49,291 nucleotides of DNA from JBAZYZ01 sp964366065 (lineage in GTDB: Bacteria; Patescibacteriota; Minisyncoccia; Phycocordibacterales; VMEP01), in the NCBI GenBank assembly GCA_964366065.1, contig CAYISF010000001.1, forward strand, positions 1 to 49,291. Reading direction: 5' to 3'. Below the pieces are notes generated by a model, which saw only the letters and a list, made by a program, of their open reading frames with translations, ran no database searches and was not told where the DNA came from. Each line of letters begins with the position of its first letter. The stretch's first letter is position 1. Made by a program: the position numbers and the translations under genes. Positions 17,762 through 25,675 of the stretch are shown here, piece by piece.

Positions 17762-17803
17762 ATGTCTTTATCTATCGGTATTGTAGGTTTACCGAATGTC
17801 GGC
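17762..17803 (+). pseudogene. Duplicated 5' fragment of ychF
   Basis: Starting at ATG 17762, the sequence encodes SIGIVGLPNVG, almost the same as the true YchF start at 17909 (offset 147 nt, 49 codons). Only the first few codons differ (TCTTTATCTATC versus AAATTATCCATT). The copy then runs into a palindromic insert and reaches TAG in the same frame about 37 codons in. It looks like a diverged partial duplication or an ancestral start separated by insertion. Confidence 0.75.
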
Positions 17804-17900
17804 CCCAGTAGTAGAGAGTACCCCAGTAGTACAGCAAAGCTGACTACGGGGCATAGCTCACTATGGGGTGAGTAGTGGTAGTATTGTACCCATTTCATCG
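17804..17900. repeat. Palindromic insert between the two ychF starts
   Basis: A strong hairpin forms from CCCCAGTAGTACAGC (17821-17835), an AAA loop and GCTGACTACGGGG. A second small stem is CTCAC...GTGAG. Shared CCCAGTAGTA words occur at its left edge. Not recognisable as a tRNA. Confidence 0.6.
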
Positions 17901-17908
17901 CATGTAAC

Positions 17909-19036
17909 ATGAAATTATCCATTGGTATTGTAGGTTTACCGAATGTCGGCAAATCAACGCTTTTTAACGCCCTGACCAAGAAATCGGTGCCGGCGGAAAA
18001 CTATCCTTTCTGTACTATTGACCCGTCGGTCGGTATTGTCGCCGTGCCGGACGAACGGCTGAGAAAACTCTCCGTATTTTCACATTCGGTAAAAACTATT
18101 CCAGCCGTGGTTGAATTCGTTGATATAGCCGGACTTGTCGCCGGGGCTTCAAAAGGGGAAGGATTAGGCAATAAATTCTTGGCGCATATCCGTGAGACAG
18201 ACGCTATTTTGCAAATTGTGCGCATTTTTGAAGATGACAATATTATTCACGTGGAAGGAAAAATTGACCCGCTTAGTGACATTGGTGTCATAAATACGGA
18301 ACTTATGCTGGCAGATTTGGAAACTGCCACCAAACGTCTCGGTAATATCGGTAAAGAATTAAAAAAGGGAGACAAAACGGCGCTCATAGAAGAGTCTGCG
18401 CTTAAGAAAATCATACACGCCCTTGAGATCGGCCTATTCGTACGAATAAGCCGATTAGACAAAAGTGAAGTTCCCTTTATTAAACAATTAAACCTTTTGA
18501 CCAATAAACCAACCCTGTATGTCTTAAACAAAAAAGCCGGCGCACGGAATTTAGATGATTCGCCAGCTGGCGAAAATAACGAACGTTATCAAAAACTTAT
18601 GAAATTTCTCCAACTTGGAAACGAAACGTCCAAGTTGTCTAAGTACGTGATTGTAGACGCAAAAATTGAGGACGAGCTGAAAGATTTTGAAGGAGAGGAA
18701 AAAGAAAACTTTCGCAGGGAACTCAACGCCGGCTCCGATGACGGCATAAACAATCTTATAGAAGAAAGCTACAAACTTTTGGGATTAATGACATATTTCA
18801 CTACGGGAGAAGACGAAACTCGCGCTTGGACGGTCAAAATCGGCATTACGGCTCCGGAAGCCGGCGTGGCCATCCATACTGACTTTAGGGACAAATTTAT
18901 TCGCGCTGAAGTCATTCGTTGCGACGAGCTTCTTTCCGCCGGTTCATACGCCGCGGCTCGCGCTAAAGGATTAGTCTGCACCGAGGGAAAAGAATACATA
19001 GTAAAAGACGGAGATGTGATTGAATTTAAGATATAA
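17909..19036 (+). CDS. ychF: YchF, Obg-family ATPase
   Basis: The 375-residue product has the P-loop GLPNVGKST, the switch region NYPFCTIDPSVG, DIAGLVAGASKGEGLGNKFL, and the NKKAG variant of the G4 motif that gives YchF ATP preference. A C-terminal TGS domain has DFRDKFIRAEVI and GKEYIVKDGDVIEF. YchF is a ribosome-associated ATPase. Residues 235-246 are QLGNETSKLSK plus one flanking residue, encoded by a complete REP-like palindrome. The insert lies just before VIVDAKIEDEL, where family members have a short loop, so it is probably tolerated. ATG 17909 is favoured because the duplicated copy upstream terminates. Confidence 0.95.
   Translation: MKLSIGIVGLPNVGKSTLFNALTKKSVPAENYPFCTIDPSVGIVAVPDERLRKLSVFSHSVKTIPAVVEFVDIAGLVAGASKGEGLGNKFLAHIRETDAILQIVRIFEDDNIIHVEGKIDPLSDIGVINTELMLADLETATKRLGNIGKELKKGDKTALIEESALKKIIHALEIGLFVRISRLDKSEVPFIKQLNLLTNKPTLYVLNKKAGARNLDDSPAGENNERYQKLMKFLQLGNETSKLSKYVIVDAKIEDELKDFEGEEKENFRRELNAGSDDGINNLIEESYKLLGLMTYFTTGEDETRAWTVKIGITAPEAGVAIHTDFRDKFIRAEVIRCDELLSAGSYAAARAKGLVCTEGKEYIVKDGDVIEFKI
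18608..18645 (+). repeat. REP-like palindrome copy e, inside ychF
   Basis: CAACTTGGAAACGAAACGTC followed by CAAGTTGTCTAAG matches the RAYT-linked element 8 kb away. It is read in the same frame as the two copies inside the transposase. Confidence 0.88.
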
Positions 19037-19048
19037 AGTGCGATAATA

Positions 19049-19139
19049 ACGGGATACCCGGTAGTAGAATTTGACGATTCGCCTCGCCATCTGGCGGGCG
19101 CAAAAGTAATCGCCAAATTCACTACCGGGTTAATCCCGT
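19049..19139. terminator. Long imperfect inverted repeat after ychF
   Basis: Left arm ACGGGATACCCGGTAGTAG plus AATTTG pairs with right arm CAAATTCACTACCGGGTTA plus ATCCCGT. The loop contains a second small palindrome CGCCATCTGGCG. It could end ychF transcription or be a MITE-type palindrome; no U-tract is visible. Confidence 0.55.
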
Positions 19140-19190
19140 AGTGAAAATGGCACTGGAGATATTTTGATTATTTTAAAAATGATAATATCG

Positions 19191-19264
19191 GAAATTATTA
19201 AATCTAATATAAGAATAGTGGTAAAACTGCTCCGATAGGAGTAGTGCCATTTTCTACTATCGGG
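19191..19264 (+). promoter_or_regulatory. 74-nt conserved leader, copy 1
   Basis: The 74 nt before the ATG match 31003-31076 without gaps, including a hairpin CTGCTCC-GATA-GGAGTAG and the end ACTATCGGG just before ATG. In the other copy the stem is CTACTCC/GGAGTAG, so pairing is kept despite a base change. Confidence 0.7.
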
Positions 19265-20077
19265 ATGGAAATAGGCCGGATAATTGCGCTTATAGTATTG
19301 ATACTTATAATTGTCGCCGCGGTAAATCTTATACGCCCGGCGTCTTCACTTCCCGACTTAATAAGCAAATTCGGATTTCAAGCCATAGGAACCTGGCAAT
19401 ATCCCGGAACCGGCCAAAGCGGAGACAGTAGCACTTCCGGACAAAATGGCATTTCCGCGACATATGCTTATCAGCTGGTTGATACCACTTCAAATTCCCG
19501 TGCGCCATACGGCCAGGTTTTTTACAATGCCAAATTGGTGCGCGTATACGGAAGCGGCAAGACGGAAGATGTTATTCCGAACATACGGAACAGATTTTCA
19601 AATATTTTGTCTCAGCCGAATCAGATGCTGACCACTTATTATTTTCCGCCCAATTCGGACATTCTCTATTTTTCGTTCAGGAACTACTATGTAACCGGTA
19701 CGGCCAGTCAGTATCATATTTACCGCTACAATGTAAAAACGGACGAGATGAAAGATTTGTTTGTAAATCGCTACCTGACAAGTTTTGCCGTACAGTCGCC
19801 ATACAGCCAGCTTATGTTGCTTTCTGTTGATGACGATACTATGCGGACATATCAGCGGTTGTATCTGGTAAATCTGGAGAACGACAGCGCGCGCATGCTC
19901 GCTCAATTGGGAAGTAATGAAACCCTCGCGTCAACCCTCACACCTTCGGGACAAAATCCCTCGGCTGATATCTTTTGGGTTGCTCCCAATCAGATAGGAT
20001 ACAACGTTTATCAGCGTGTGAATCAAAACGGGACTGATTCCATAGTATTCAAAGAACGCCGGCAATTGCCGATTTAA
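19265..20077 (+). CDS. Membrane-anchored hypothetical protein
   Basis: I place the start at ATG 19265, because bases before it belong to the repeated leader and the matching copy at 31077 also starts there; a GTG at 19244 would add 7 residues. The 270-residue product has an N-terminal membrane helix (IIALIVLILIIVAAVNLI) and a beta-rich exported part with HIYRYNVKTDEMKDLF and LYLVNLENDSARML, resembling propeller-type blades. Family and function are unknown. Confidence 0.75.
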   Translation: MEIGRIIALIVLILIIVAAVNLIRPASSLPDLISKFGFQAIGTWQYPGTGQSGDSSTSGQNGISATYAYQLVDTTSNSRAPYGQVFYNAKLVRVYGSGKTEDVIPNIRNRFSNILSQPNQMLTTYYFPPNSDILYFSFRNYYVTGTASQYHIYRYNVKTDEMKDLFVNRYLTSFAVQSPYSQLMLLSVDDDTMRTYQRLYLVNLENDSARMLAQLGSNETLASTLTPSGQNPSADIFWVAPNQIGYNVYQRVNQNGTDSIVFKERRQLPI

Positions 20078-20081
20078 ACCG

Positions 20082-20558
20082 CTAGCTTACGGACTCTTTC
20101 TTTTTTAACGTCTCAATTTCTCGGACGATAGTCAGAAGTGACTGCTCTATTTTTTCTAGCTTGGCGATCTCGGTGATTTCTTCCTCCTCTCCTCCCACGG
20201 TAATTTCCTCCACATCTTCCTGGATGCCCTCGACGTTTTCCTGGATTTCCTCGATGTCTTCAGATATTTCTTCTATTTCTTTGCCGACTTCGTGAAGCTG
20301 GGTAGTGGTGCGATTAATGGTCATCTGGATAAAAATGGCCAGATAGATGGCTTCCAGCGAAACAACGGTCGTTAGGACCAAAAGAACTCTATCTACATTG
20401 AAACCAAGCCACATCAGGATAAATGCCCCCGCAAAAAGGATTGTGTGTGTAACTAAAGAAGCGGTGGAGCCAACCCAGCGAGTAGCTCCAACAGAGTAGC
20501 GGTTAAGCATATTTTCCCTTTGTCGATGTGACGGGAGCTGGTCATTTTGCATTTGCAT
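20082..20558 (-). CDS. Two-helix membrane protein with coiled-coil tail
   Basis: The N-terminal half has two hydrophobic helices (HTILFAGAFILMWLGF and VLLVLTTVVSLEAIYLAIFI), ending QMTINR. This layout resembles the low-affinity iron permease-like or DUF1003 families, which I cannot tell apart here. The C-terminal half is a heptad-rich acidic coiled coil (EIEEISEDIEEIQENVEG). ATG 20558 (or 20552) fits better than 20585, because TATAAT-like sequence lies across 20573-20585 on this strand. It is divergent from the gene at 20607, with a shared promoter region between. Confidence 0.65.
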   Translation of the reverse strand: MQMQNDQLPSHRQRENMLNRYSVGATRWVGSTASLVTHTILFAGAFILMWLGFNVDRVLLVLTTVVSLEAIYLAIFIQMTINRTTTQLHEVGKEIEEISEDIEEIQENVEGIQEDVEEITVGGEEEEITEIAKLEKIEQSLLTIVREIETLKKKESVS

Positions 20559-20606
20559 GGTCTTTTGTTGTATTATTATAACCATACTAGTGCTAATAAC
20601 AAAGTT

Positions 20607-21560
20607 ATGGATTTAAATCAAAAACCAAAAACAACCGCTGCCGATTTTTTCCTTCATCTTGGCGTAGTTGCCGTTTTGTACGTATTTGTCGGTTTTCTTC
20701 TTAATCTGCTTTTTACGGTAATTGATGTTGCCTATCCTCCCGTCGCGGAAAATTATTTTATTTCTCCATCAATTAGTTTTCCCGTGGCCGCGCTAATTGT
20801 CCTTTTCCCCGTATTTATTCTTCTTTCTTATATTATGTATCGAAGTTACAATTTGAATCAGGATAAAAAGCAGTTGGGGATTCGTAAATGGCTGACATTC
20901 CTAACCTTGTTTATTACCGGGGCAATTGTTGCCGGAGATTTAATTACAATTATCTATTATTTTCTTGACGGGCGCGACCTTACGGCTTCATTTCTCCTGA
21001 AAGCTCTGTCATTATTGGTGGTCGCGGCGATTATTTTTATTTATTACTCGCAGGACCTTCGTGAGAGAATTTCGTCGGGTCAAAGAAAGATATGGCTCGC
21101 AGCAGCCCTTCTCTTGACCATTGGAGCTATTGTCTCCGGCTTTTCCGTAATTGGCTCGCCGTCATCACAACGATTGGCGCGCCTTGACCAGCAAAAAGTA
21201 AATGATTTGCAGAACATTCAGTGGCAAATTGTTAATTATTGGCAATCAAAACAAAAGCTGCCGCAAAACCTAACCGACTTAAATGATTCGATTAGCGGGC
21301 AAATAATTCCGATTGATGCGCAAAAAGGAATGCCATATGAGTACTCGACTGAAGGGACACTTTCATTCAAACTTTGCGCGAATTTTAACAGAGAAGGGCC
21401 TATAAACGGTTATTCTCCCGAATTTGTTCAACCAGCTCAACCGGCGACGTATCAAAAGGCAGCTTCTGGACCAAAAGAGAATTGGCGGCACAGCGCCGGC
21501 TATGTCTGTTTTGACAGAACTATTGATCCGGATTTATACCCCCCAAATCTAAAAAGGTAA
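20607..21560 (+). CDS. DUF5671-like polytopic membrane protein
   Basis: ATG 20607 is preferred over 20547, since the upstream extension overlaps the divergent gene and its promoter. The 317-residue protein has five hydrophobic helices (LHLGVVAVLYVFVGFLLNLL, IVLFPVFILLSYIMY, LTLFITGAIVAGDLITIIYY and others), then an exported C-terminal domain with WQSKQKLPQNLTDLND, SISGQIIPIDAQKGMPYEY. The helix region resembles DUF5671; the C-terminal part resembles the globular domain of type II pseudopilins. Function is unknown. Confidence 0.7.
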   Translation: MDLNQKPKTTAADFFLHLGVVAVLYVFVGFLLNLLFTVIDVAYPPVAENYFISPSISFPVAALIVLFPVFILLSYIMYRSYNLNQDKKQLGIRKWLTFLTLFITGAIVAGDLITIIYYFLDGRDLTASFLLKALSLLVVAAIIFIYYSQDLRERISSGQRKIWLAAALLLTIGAIVSGFSVIGSPSSQRLARLDQQKVNDLQNIQWQIVNYWQSKQKLPQNLTDLNDSISGQIIPIDAQKGMPYEYSTEGTLSFKLCANFNREGPINGYSPEFVQPAQPATYQKAASGPKENWRHSAGYVCFDRTIDPDLYPPNLKR

Positions 21561-21612
21561 GTGCAGTTCTCGGAAACGATATTAGAAATTTGAGAAACTC
21601 ACGATTAAGTAT

Positions 21613-21648
21613 AAAGTCCCATTTTGCGAACCTGCAAAATGGGACTTT
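21613..21648. terminator. Perfect 15-bp hairpin, bidirectional terminator candidate
   Basis: AAAGTCCCATTTTGC, GAACCT, GCAAAATGGGACTTT. The stem is perfect, with A-rich and T-rich ends, and lies between the 20607 gene and leuS. Confidence 0.75.
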
Positions 21649-21707
21649 ATGTTCTGGCACAAATTAGGTAATATCAGTATATTGAATGCCATGAAAAAAA
21701 TACGACC

Positions 21708-21753
21708 ATCCCATTAGAACTAACGGCCACAAGCGGCCTATGTATAACGGGAT
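21708..21753. promoter_or_regulatory. Leader inverted repeat before leuS
   Basis: Arms ATCCCATTA and TAACGGGAT enclose a GGCC...GGCC hairpin, and the ATG follows 12 nt after the right arm. The plan resembles the longer leaders upstream of ribosomal-protein genes. Confidence 0.5.
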
Positions 21754-21764
21754 AAGTTAAAAAA

Positions 21765-24200
21765 ATGAAAAGTTACGACCACAAAAAGATTGAAAAGAAA
21801 TGGCAGGAGGCGTGGGAGAAAGACGGGTTATACAAAACAGAAGACAAAAGTTTAAAGCCGAAATATTACTGCCTGATTGAGTTTCCGTACCCCTCCGGTG
21901 AAGGACTTCATGTTGGACACATAAGAAGCAATACCGCCATGGATATAATTGCCCGTAAAAGACGGGCGGAAGGATATAACGTTTTATATCCCATAGGTTG
22001 GGATGCGTTTGGTTTACCCACGGAAAATTACGCTATCAAGACAAAAACTCCGCCTAGTGTGGTGATAAAAGAAAATACGGATATTTTCCGCCGGCAGCTT
22101 AAGTTGCTCGGCTTTTCTTTTGATTGGTCGCGCGAGATAAATACCACTGACCCGAAATATTACAAATGGACCCAGTGGATGTTTATTCAGTTTTTTAAGC
22201 ACGGATTGGCCTACAAAAAGAAAACCGCTATTAATTGGTGCGTTGACTGCAAAATAGGCCTGGCCAACGAAGAAGTGGTGGACGGCGCGTGCGAAAGGTG
22301 CGGCGGAGCTACGGAAAAACGCGAAAAAGAGCAATGGATGCTTGCTATTACCAAATACGCCGACCGTCTCTACGACGACCTGGATACAGTTGATTATTCA
22401 GAACGGATAAAAATTCAGCAAAGAAATTGGATTGGCCGGAGCGAAGGAGCGGAAATTGAATTTAACCTACAACCTACAACCTACAACCTACAACCTATTA
22501 AAGTATTTACTACCCGCCCGGACACGCTCTTCGGGGCGACTTATATGGTGCTTGCGCCGGAGCATGAGCTCGTAACTTCGTTACTCAAGAATAAAGAATA
22601 TAGAATAAAGAATATAAAAGAAATACAAAAGTACATAGAAAAGACAAAGAAAAAAACGGAAATTGAAAGAACCGCGGAAGGAAAAGAAAAAACAGGTGTG
22701 GAACTCAAAGGAATAAAGGCCATAAACCCAGCCAACAAAGAAGAGATTTCAATCTGGGTCGCCGATTACGTGCTCAAAGAATACGGCACCGGCGCCATTA
22801 TGGCCGTACCGGGGCATGACCAAAGAGATTTTGAGTTTGCCCAAAAATTTAATCTTCCTGTAAAGCAAGTGATTTGCCAGTTTTACCCCGAGCCAAAATG
22901 TCCTATTTTGGAGCAGGCCTATACTGGCGAGGGTTACCTTGTTGGTTCGGAAAAATTTGACGGCACAAAAAGCGAAGAAGCTAAAAAGGAAATTACTGAA
23001 TTTGTCGGAGGGAAGATGAAAACCGCCTATAAACTCCGCGACTGGGTCTTTTCCCGCCAGCGCTATTGGGGGGAGCCGATACCGCTGGTTTTTTGCCAGA
23101 AAGACGGTTGGGTGGCGGTGGCGGAAGACGATTTACCGGTGGAATTGCCCGAAGTGAAAGCATATACCCCGACCGATACCGGCGATTCGCCGCTCGCCAA
23201 AATTGATTCATGGGTGAATGTTAAGTGCCCGAAATGCAAAGGAGAAGCAAAACGGGAGACCGATACCATGCCGAATTGGGCTGGGTCATCATGGTATTAC
23301 TTGCGCTATATTGACCCGCATAACGATAAAGTGTTTGCAGACAGAAAAAAACTTGACCACTTTATGCCCGTCGATTGGTATAACGGCGGAATGGAACATA
23401 CAACGCTTCACCTGCTTTATTCCCGTTTCTGGCATAAATTACTTTTTGACATAAAAGCAGTACCTAATTCGGAACCGTACGCCAAGCGCACTTCTCACGG
23501 ACTTATCCTGGCCGAGGGCGGCGAGAAGATGTCAAAATCAAAAGGAAATGTAGTGAACCCGGACGACATAGTCGCGGTTTACGGTGCTGATACCCTCCGT
23601 TTATATGAAATGTTTATGGGACCATTTGAGCAATCAGTCGGATGGAGCACGGACAGTATTATCGGTCCGCGCAGATTCTTGGAGCGGATATGGAAGTTAA
23701 AGTTAAAAGTTAAAAGTGAAAAGTTGAAAATTGAAGATGATACGATAAAAATAATACTTAATAAAACTATAAAAAAAGTTGGAGAAGATATTGAATCCAT
23801 GCATTTCAACACGGCCGTATCGGGATTAATGATATTGGCGAATGAAATGGAAAAAGTTGAATCAATTTCTCAAGATTATTACGAAACATTTCTTCGCCTC
23901 CTTTCGCCGTTTGCGCCGCATATAACTGAAGAATTATGGCATGAAATTGGACATGCTTCGTCCATCCATATTGAGCCGTGGCCTAAATACGATGAAATGA
24001 AACTTTCGGAAGGCGCGCAGACAATAGTCATTCAGATAAACGGCAAAGTTCGTGGCAGTTTTGTCTCTCTGGTTTCGGCGAAAGAAGAGGAGATAAAGGA
24101 GCAAGCCCTTGCTCACAAAACGGCCCAAAAATGGATGGAGGGTAAACCGGCAAAAAAAGTTTTATATGTTCCCGGGAAATTGGTGAGTATTGTTGTATAG
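21765..24200 (+). CDS. leuS: Leucyl-tRNA synthetase
   Basis: The 811-residue class I enzyme charges tRNA-Leu. It has HVGH (residues 49-52) for the HIGH motif, KMSKS (588-592), the CP1 editing domain with TTRPDTLFG, a zinc-binding insert (CVDCKIG...CERCGG), and an anticodon-binding C-terminal part ending in the usual small domain. Three low-complexity inserts sit in loops: 234-244 (NLQPTTYNLQP), about 275-290 (NKEYRIKNIKEIQKY) and 644-658 (KLKLKVKSEKLKIED). Each coincides with a short tandem-repeat DNA tract and lies where family members vary in length. All catalytic motifs are intact, so the enzyme should be functional. Confidence 0.96.
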   Translation: MKSYDHKKIEKKWQEAWEKDGLYKTEDKSLKPKYYCLIEFPYPSGEGLHVGHIRSNTAMDIIARKRRAEGYNVLYPIGWDAFGLPTENYAIKTKTPPSVVIKENTDIFRRQLKLLGFSFDWSREINTTDPKYYKWTQWMFIQFFKHGLAYKKKTAINWCVDCKIGLANEEVVDGACERCGGATEKREKEQWMLAITKYADRLYDDLDTVDYSERIKIQQRNWIGRSEGAEIEFNLQPTTYNLQPIKVFTTRPDTLFGATYMVLAPEHELVTSLLKNKEYRIKNIKEIQKYIEKTKKKTEIERTAEGKEKTGVELKGIKAINPANKEEISIWVADYVLKEYGTGAIMAVPGHDQRDFEFAQKFNLPVKQVICQFYPEPKCPILEQAYTGEGYLVGSEKFDGTKSEEAKKEITEFVGGKMKTAYKLRDWVFSRQRYWGEPIPLVFCQKDGWVAVAEDDLPVELPEVKAYTPTDTGDSPLAKIDSWVNVKCPKCKGEAKRETDTMPNWAGSSWYYLRYIDPHNDKVFADRKKLDHFMPVDWYNGGMEHTTLHLLYSRFWHKLLFDIKAVPNSEPYAKRTSHGLILAEGGEKMSKSKGNVVNPDDIVAVYGADTLRLYEMFMGPFEQSVGWSTDSIIGPRRFLERIWKLKLKVKSEKLKIEDDTIKIILNKTIKKVGEDIESMHFNTAVSGLMILANEMEKVESISQDYYETFLRLLSPFAPHITEELWHEIGHASSIHIEPWPKYDEMKLSEGAQTIVIQINGKVRGSFVSLVSAKEEEIKEQALAHKTAQKWMEGKPAKKVLYVPGKLVSIVV
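22464..22498 (+). repeat. Heptamer repeat (AACCTAC)x5 inside leuS
   Basis: Five 7-nt units, the last ending in T. The same unit occurs four times in mnmA at 30183-30210. In this orientation all three frames give one peptide cycle TTYNLQP with no stop. Confidence 0.9.
22587..22620 (+). repeat. AAGAATA-type repeat inside leuS
   Basis: AAGAATAAAGAATATAGAAT continues with AAAGAATATAAAAG. It is the same word family as the intergenic repeats at 11911-12046, here read in frame. Confidence 0.6.
23694..23736 (+). repeat. AAGTTAAA-type repeat inside leuS
   Basis: AAGTTAAAGTTAAAAGTTAA followed by degenerate copies, read as a Lys/Leu/Val-rich segment. Related words occur in the intergenic regions before mnmA, rpsM and dnaK. 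Confidence 0.6.
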
Positions 24201-24321
24201 TAAAAACGTTAATTTTAAAGGGTTTTTACGTGTTGTTGACTAATTTTTGAAAGAATGATAGAAATAGGGAACGTATTAAGCAATTATTTAATGAAATTAA
24301 CAAGAGAGCGAAGCGAAAGAG

Positions 24322-24409
24322 TATAATTTCTTAACCCGCCAAAATTTTTGTAACCAAAAACTTAGGCGGGCGACGATTTTAAAAGCTCGTTTTACTCGCT
24401 AATAAAATC
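24322..24409 (+). promoter_or_regulatory. Two-stem leader of the sigma4/HARE gene
   Basis: TATAAT at 24322-24327 is followed by stem 1 (CCCGCCAAAATTTTTG at 24335 pairing with CAAAAACTTAGGCGGG to 24370) and stem 2 (GATTTTA 24375-24381 with TAAAATC 24403-24409). The loop of stem 2 holds two CTCG-containing words. The ATG is 4 nt after stem 2. Upstream GAGCGAAGCGA is complementary to the stem 2 loop words. Confidence 0.7.
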
Positions 24410-24413
24410 AGGC

Positions 24414-25442
24414 ATGGCGACACTTTCATTTAAACCAAAACAAGTCACTAAGCGGCTCGTAATCGTGCTTCCAGAGCGGGCATATGACGTGCTTTCTTCC
24501 CGTTTTGGCTTAGAGGATAGCCCGGAGCGGCAGACACTTGAATCTATCGGGAACAGGTACGGCATTACCCGCGAACGTGTCCGTCAGATAGAGAATTTTG
24601 CCATCCAATCCATCAAGAAATCAGAAGCTTTTAAAAAAGAACAAGGCACCTTTGACGAATTGCTCGAGACAATAGACTCACTTGGCGCGGTTCTTCCTGA
24701 AAAGGAACTGCTCGCGCATCTGTCATCCGACGAAAGCACGCGCAATCACATTTATCTTTTTTTGGTGCTCGGTGATTCGTTTATCCGCGAAAAAGAAGAT
24801 GATAATTTTAAGCACCGCTGGCATGTTGATAAAGACCTTGCCGCGAGTGTCTACGAGGCACTTCGGAAAGTGTATGCCGGCATGAAAGATGATGACCTTG
24901 TGCCGGAAAGCGAAATTATTGCAAATTTTCTCTCGCACCTAAAAGACGTATCGGAAAAATACAGGAACGAAGAAATCGCCCGCCGCTGGCTTGCCTTATC
25001 AAAACTTATAGGACGGAATCAATTTGGAGATTGGGGCCGCGCCGATTCCTCAAACATCCGTACTCGCGGCATGCGCGACTTTGCGTATCTGGTAATTCGC
25101 CGGCACGGTTCACCGATGCATTTCCGCGAGGTGGCGGAGGCCATTACCGGAGCTTTCGGCAAAAAGGCCCATGTAGCGACTACTCATAACGAACTTATTA
25201 AGGACCCCAGATTTATTCTTGTCGGCCGCGGACTCTATGCTCTTTCTGAATGGGGATACACGAAGGGAGTAGTGCGCGACGTTATCCGTGAAATTTTGAA
25301 AAAAGAAGGGCCGATGTCACGCGAAGAAATAGCCGAAAAGGTTCTTAAGGAACGGTATGTCAAGGAAAATACTATTACGGTAAATCTCCAAAACGGAAAA
25401 CATTTTAAGAAAACGAAAAACGGCCTCTACACTATGGTTTAA
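24414..25442 (+). CDS. Sigma region 4-like HTH fused to HARE-type winged helices
   Basis: The 342-residue product has a sigma-70 region 4.2-like helix-turn-helix at about 40-66 (TLESIGNRYGITRERVRQIE). After a helical middle region it carries two winged-helix segments resembling HARE-HTH, the fold of the RNA polymerase delta subunit: FAYLVIRRHGSPMHFREVAE with DPRFILVGRGLYALSEWG, and VVRDVIREILKKEGPMSREEIAEKV ending in KTKNGLYTMV. It lacks regions 1-3 of a true sigma factor, so it is more likely a regulator or an RNA polymerase accessory subunit. It has its own structured leader and an intrinsic terminator. Function is inferred only. Confidence 0.82.
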   Translation: MATLSFKPKQVTKRLVIVLPERAYDVLSSRFGLEDSPERQTLESIGNRYGITRERVRQIENFAIQSIKKSEAFKKEQGTFDELLETIDSLGAVLPEKELLAHLSSDESTRNHIYLFLVLGDSFIREKEDDNFKHRWHVDKDLAASVYEALRKVYAGMKDDDLVPESEIIANFLSHLKDVSEKYRNEEIARRWLALSKLIGRNQFGDWGRADSSNIRTRGMRDFAYLVIRRHGSPMHFREVAEAITGAFGKKAHVATTHNELIKDPRFILVGRGLYALSEWGYTKGVVRDVIREILKKEGPMSREEIAEKVLKERYVKENTITVNLQNGKHFKKTKNGLYTMV

Positions 25443-25470
25443 AAAACCCTGCTTTTGGCGGGGTTTTTTA
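25441..25470 (+). terminator. Intrinsic terminator
   Basis: AAAAAACCCTGC, TTTTG, GCGGGGTTTTTT: a GC-rich stem followed by a T-tract, starting within the stop codon of the 24414 gene. Confidence 0.88.
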
Positions 25471-25503
25471 TAATTTTCACTACCGAAATAAGCCACGGCA
25501 GGG

Positions 25504-25675
25504 TATAATATAGGGTGTATTATGGATCCTGTTGGAGGCCATGCCTGCCGATAGGCAGGCAGGGACATAGTATAAAAAACGAGCTAAAAGTAGTTTTTAT
25601 GACTAATGTTAGAGAAAAAACTAGTGTAGATTTGGTAGAGAGCGGGCTGACCGCGACCTGCCTTTAAACGGGATG
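25504..25675 (+). promoter_or_regulatory. Promoter and AUG-occluding leader (class 2, copy 1)
   Basis: TATAAT lies at 25504-25509. The left arm ATCCTGTTGGAGGC (25526-25539) pairs with GCCTTTAAACGGGAT, whose last two bases are the start of the ATG at 25673. A small GCCTGCC-GATA-GGCAGGC hairpin sits next to the left arm. The right end (25646-25675) shares 29 of 30 bases with infA 36501-36530. Confidence 0.65.

Noticed and set aside
17804..17900. A tRNA- or small-RNA-like fold before ychF
   Set aside because: There is no T-loop, anticodon arm or acceptor pairing; it fits a palindromic insert better.
19244..19264. Upstream GTG start for the 19265 gene
   Set aside because: These bases belong to the 74-nt repeated leader that also precedes the mgtC gene, where the ATG at the equivalent position is used.
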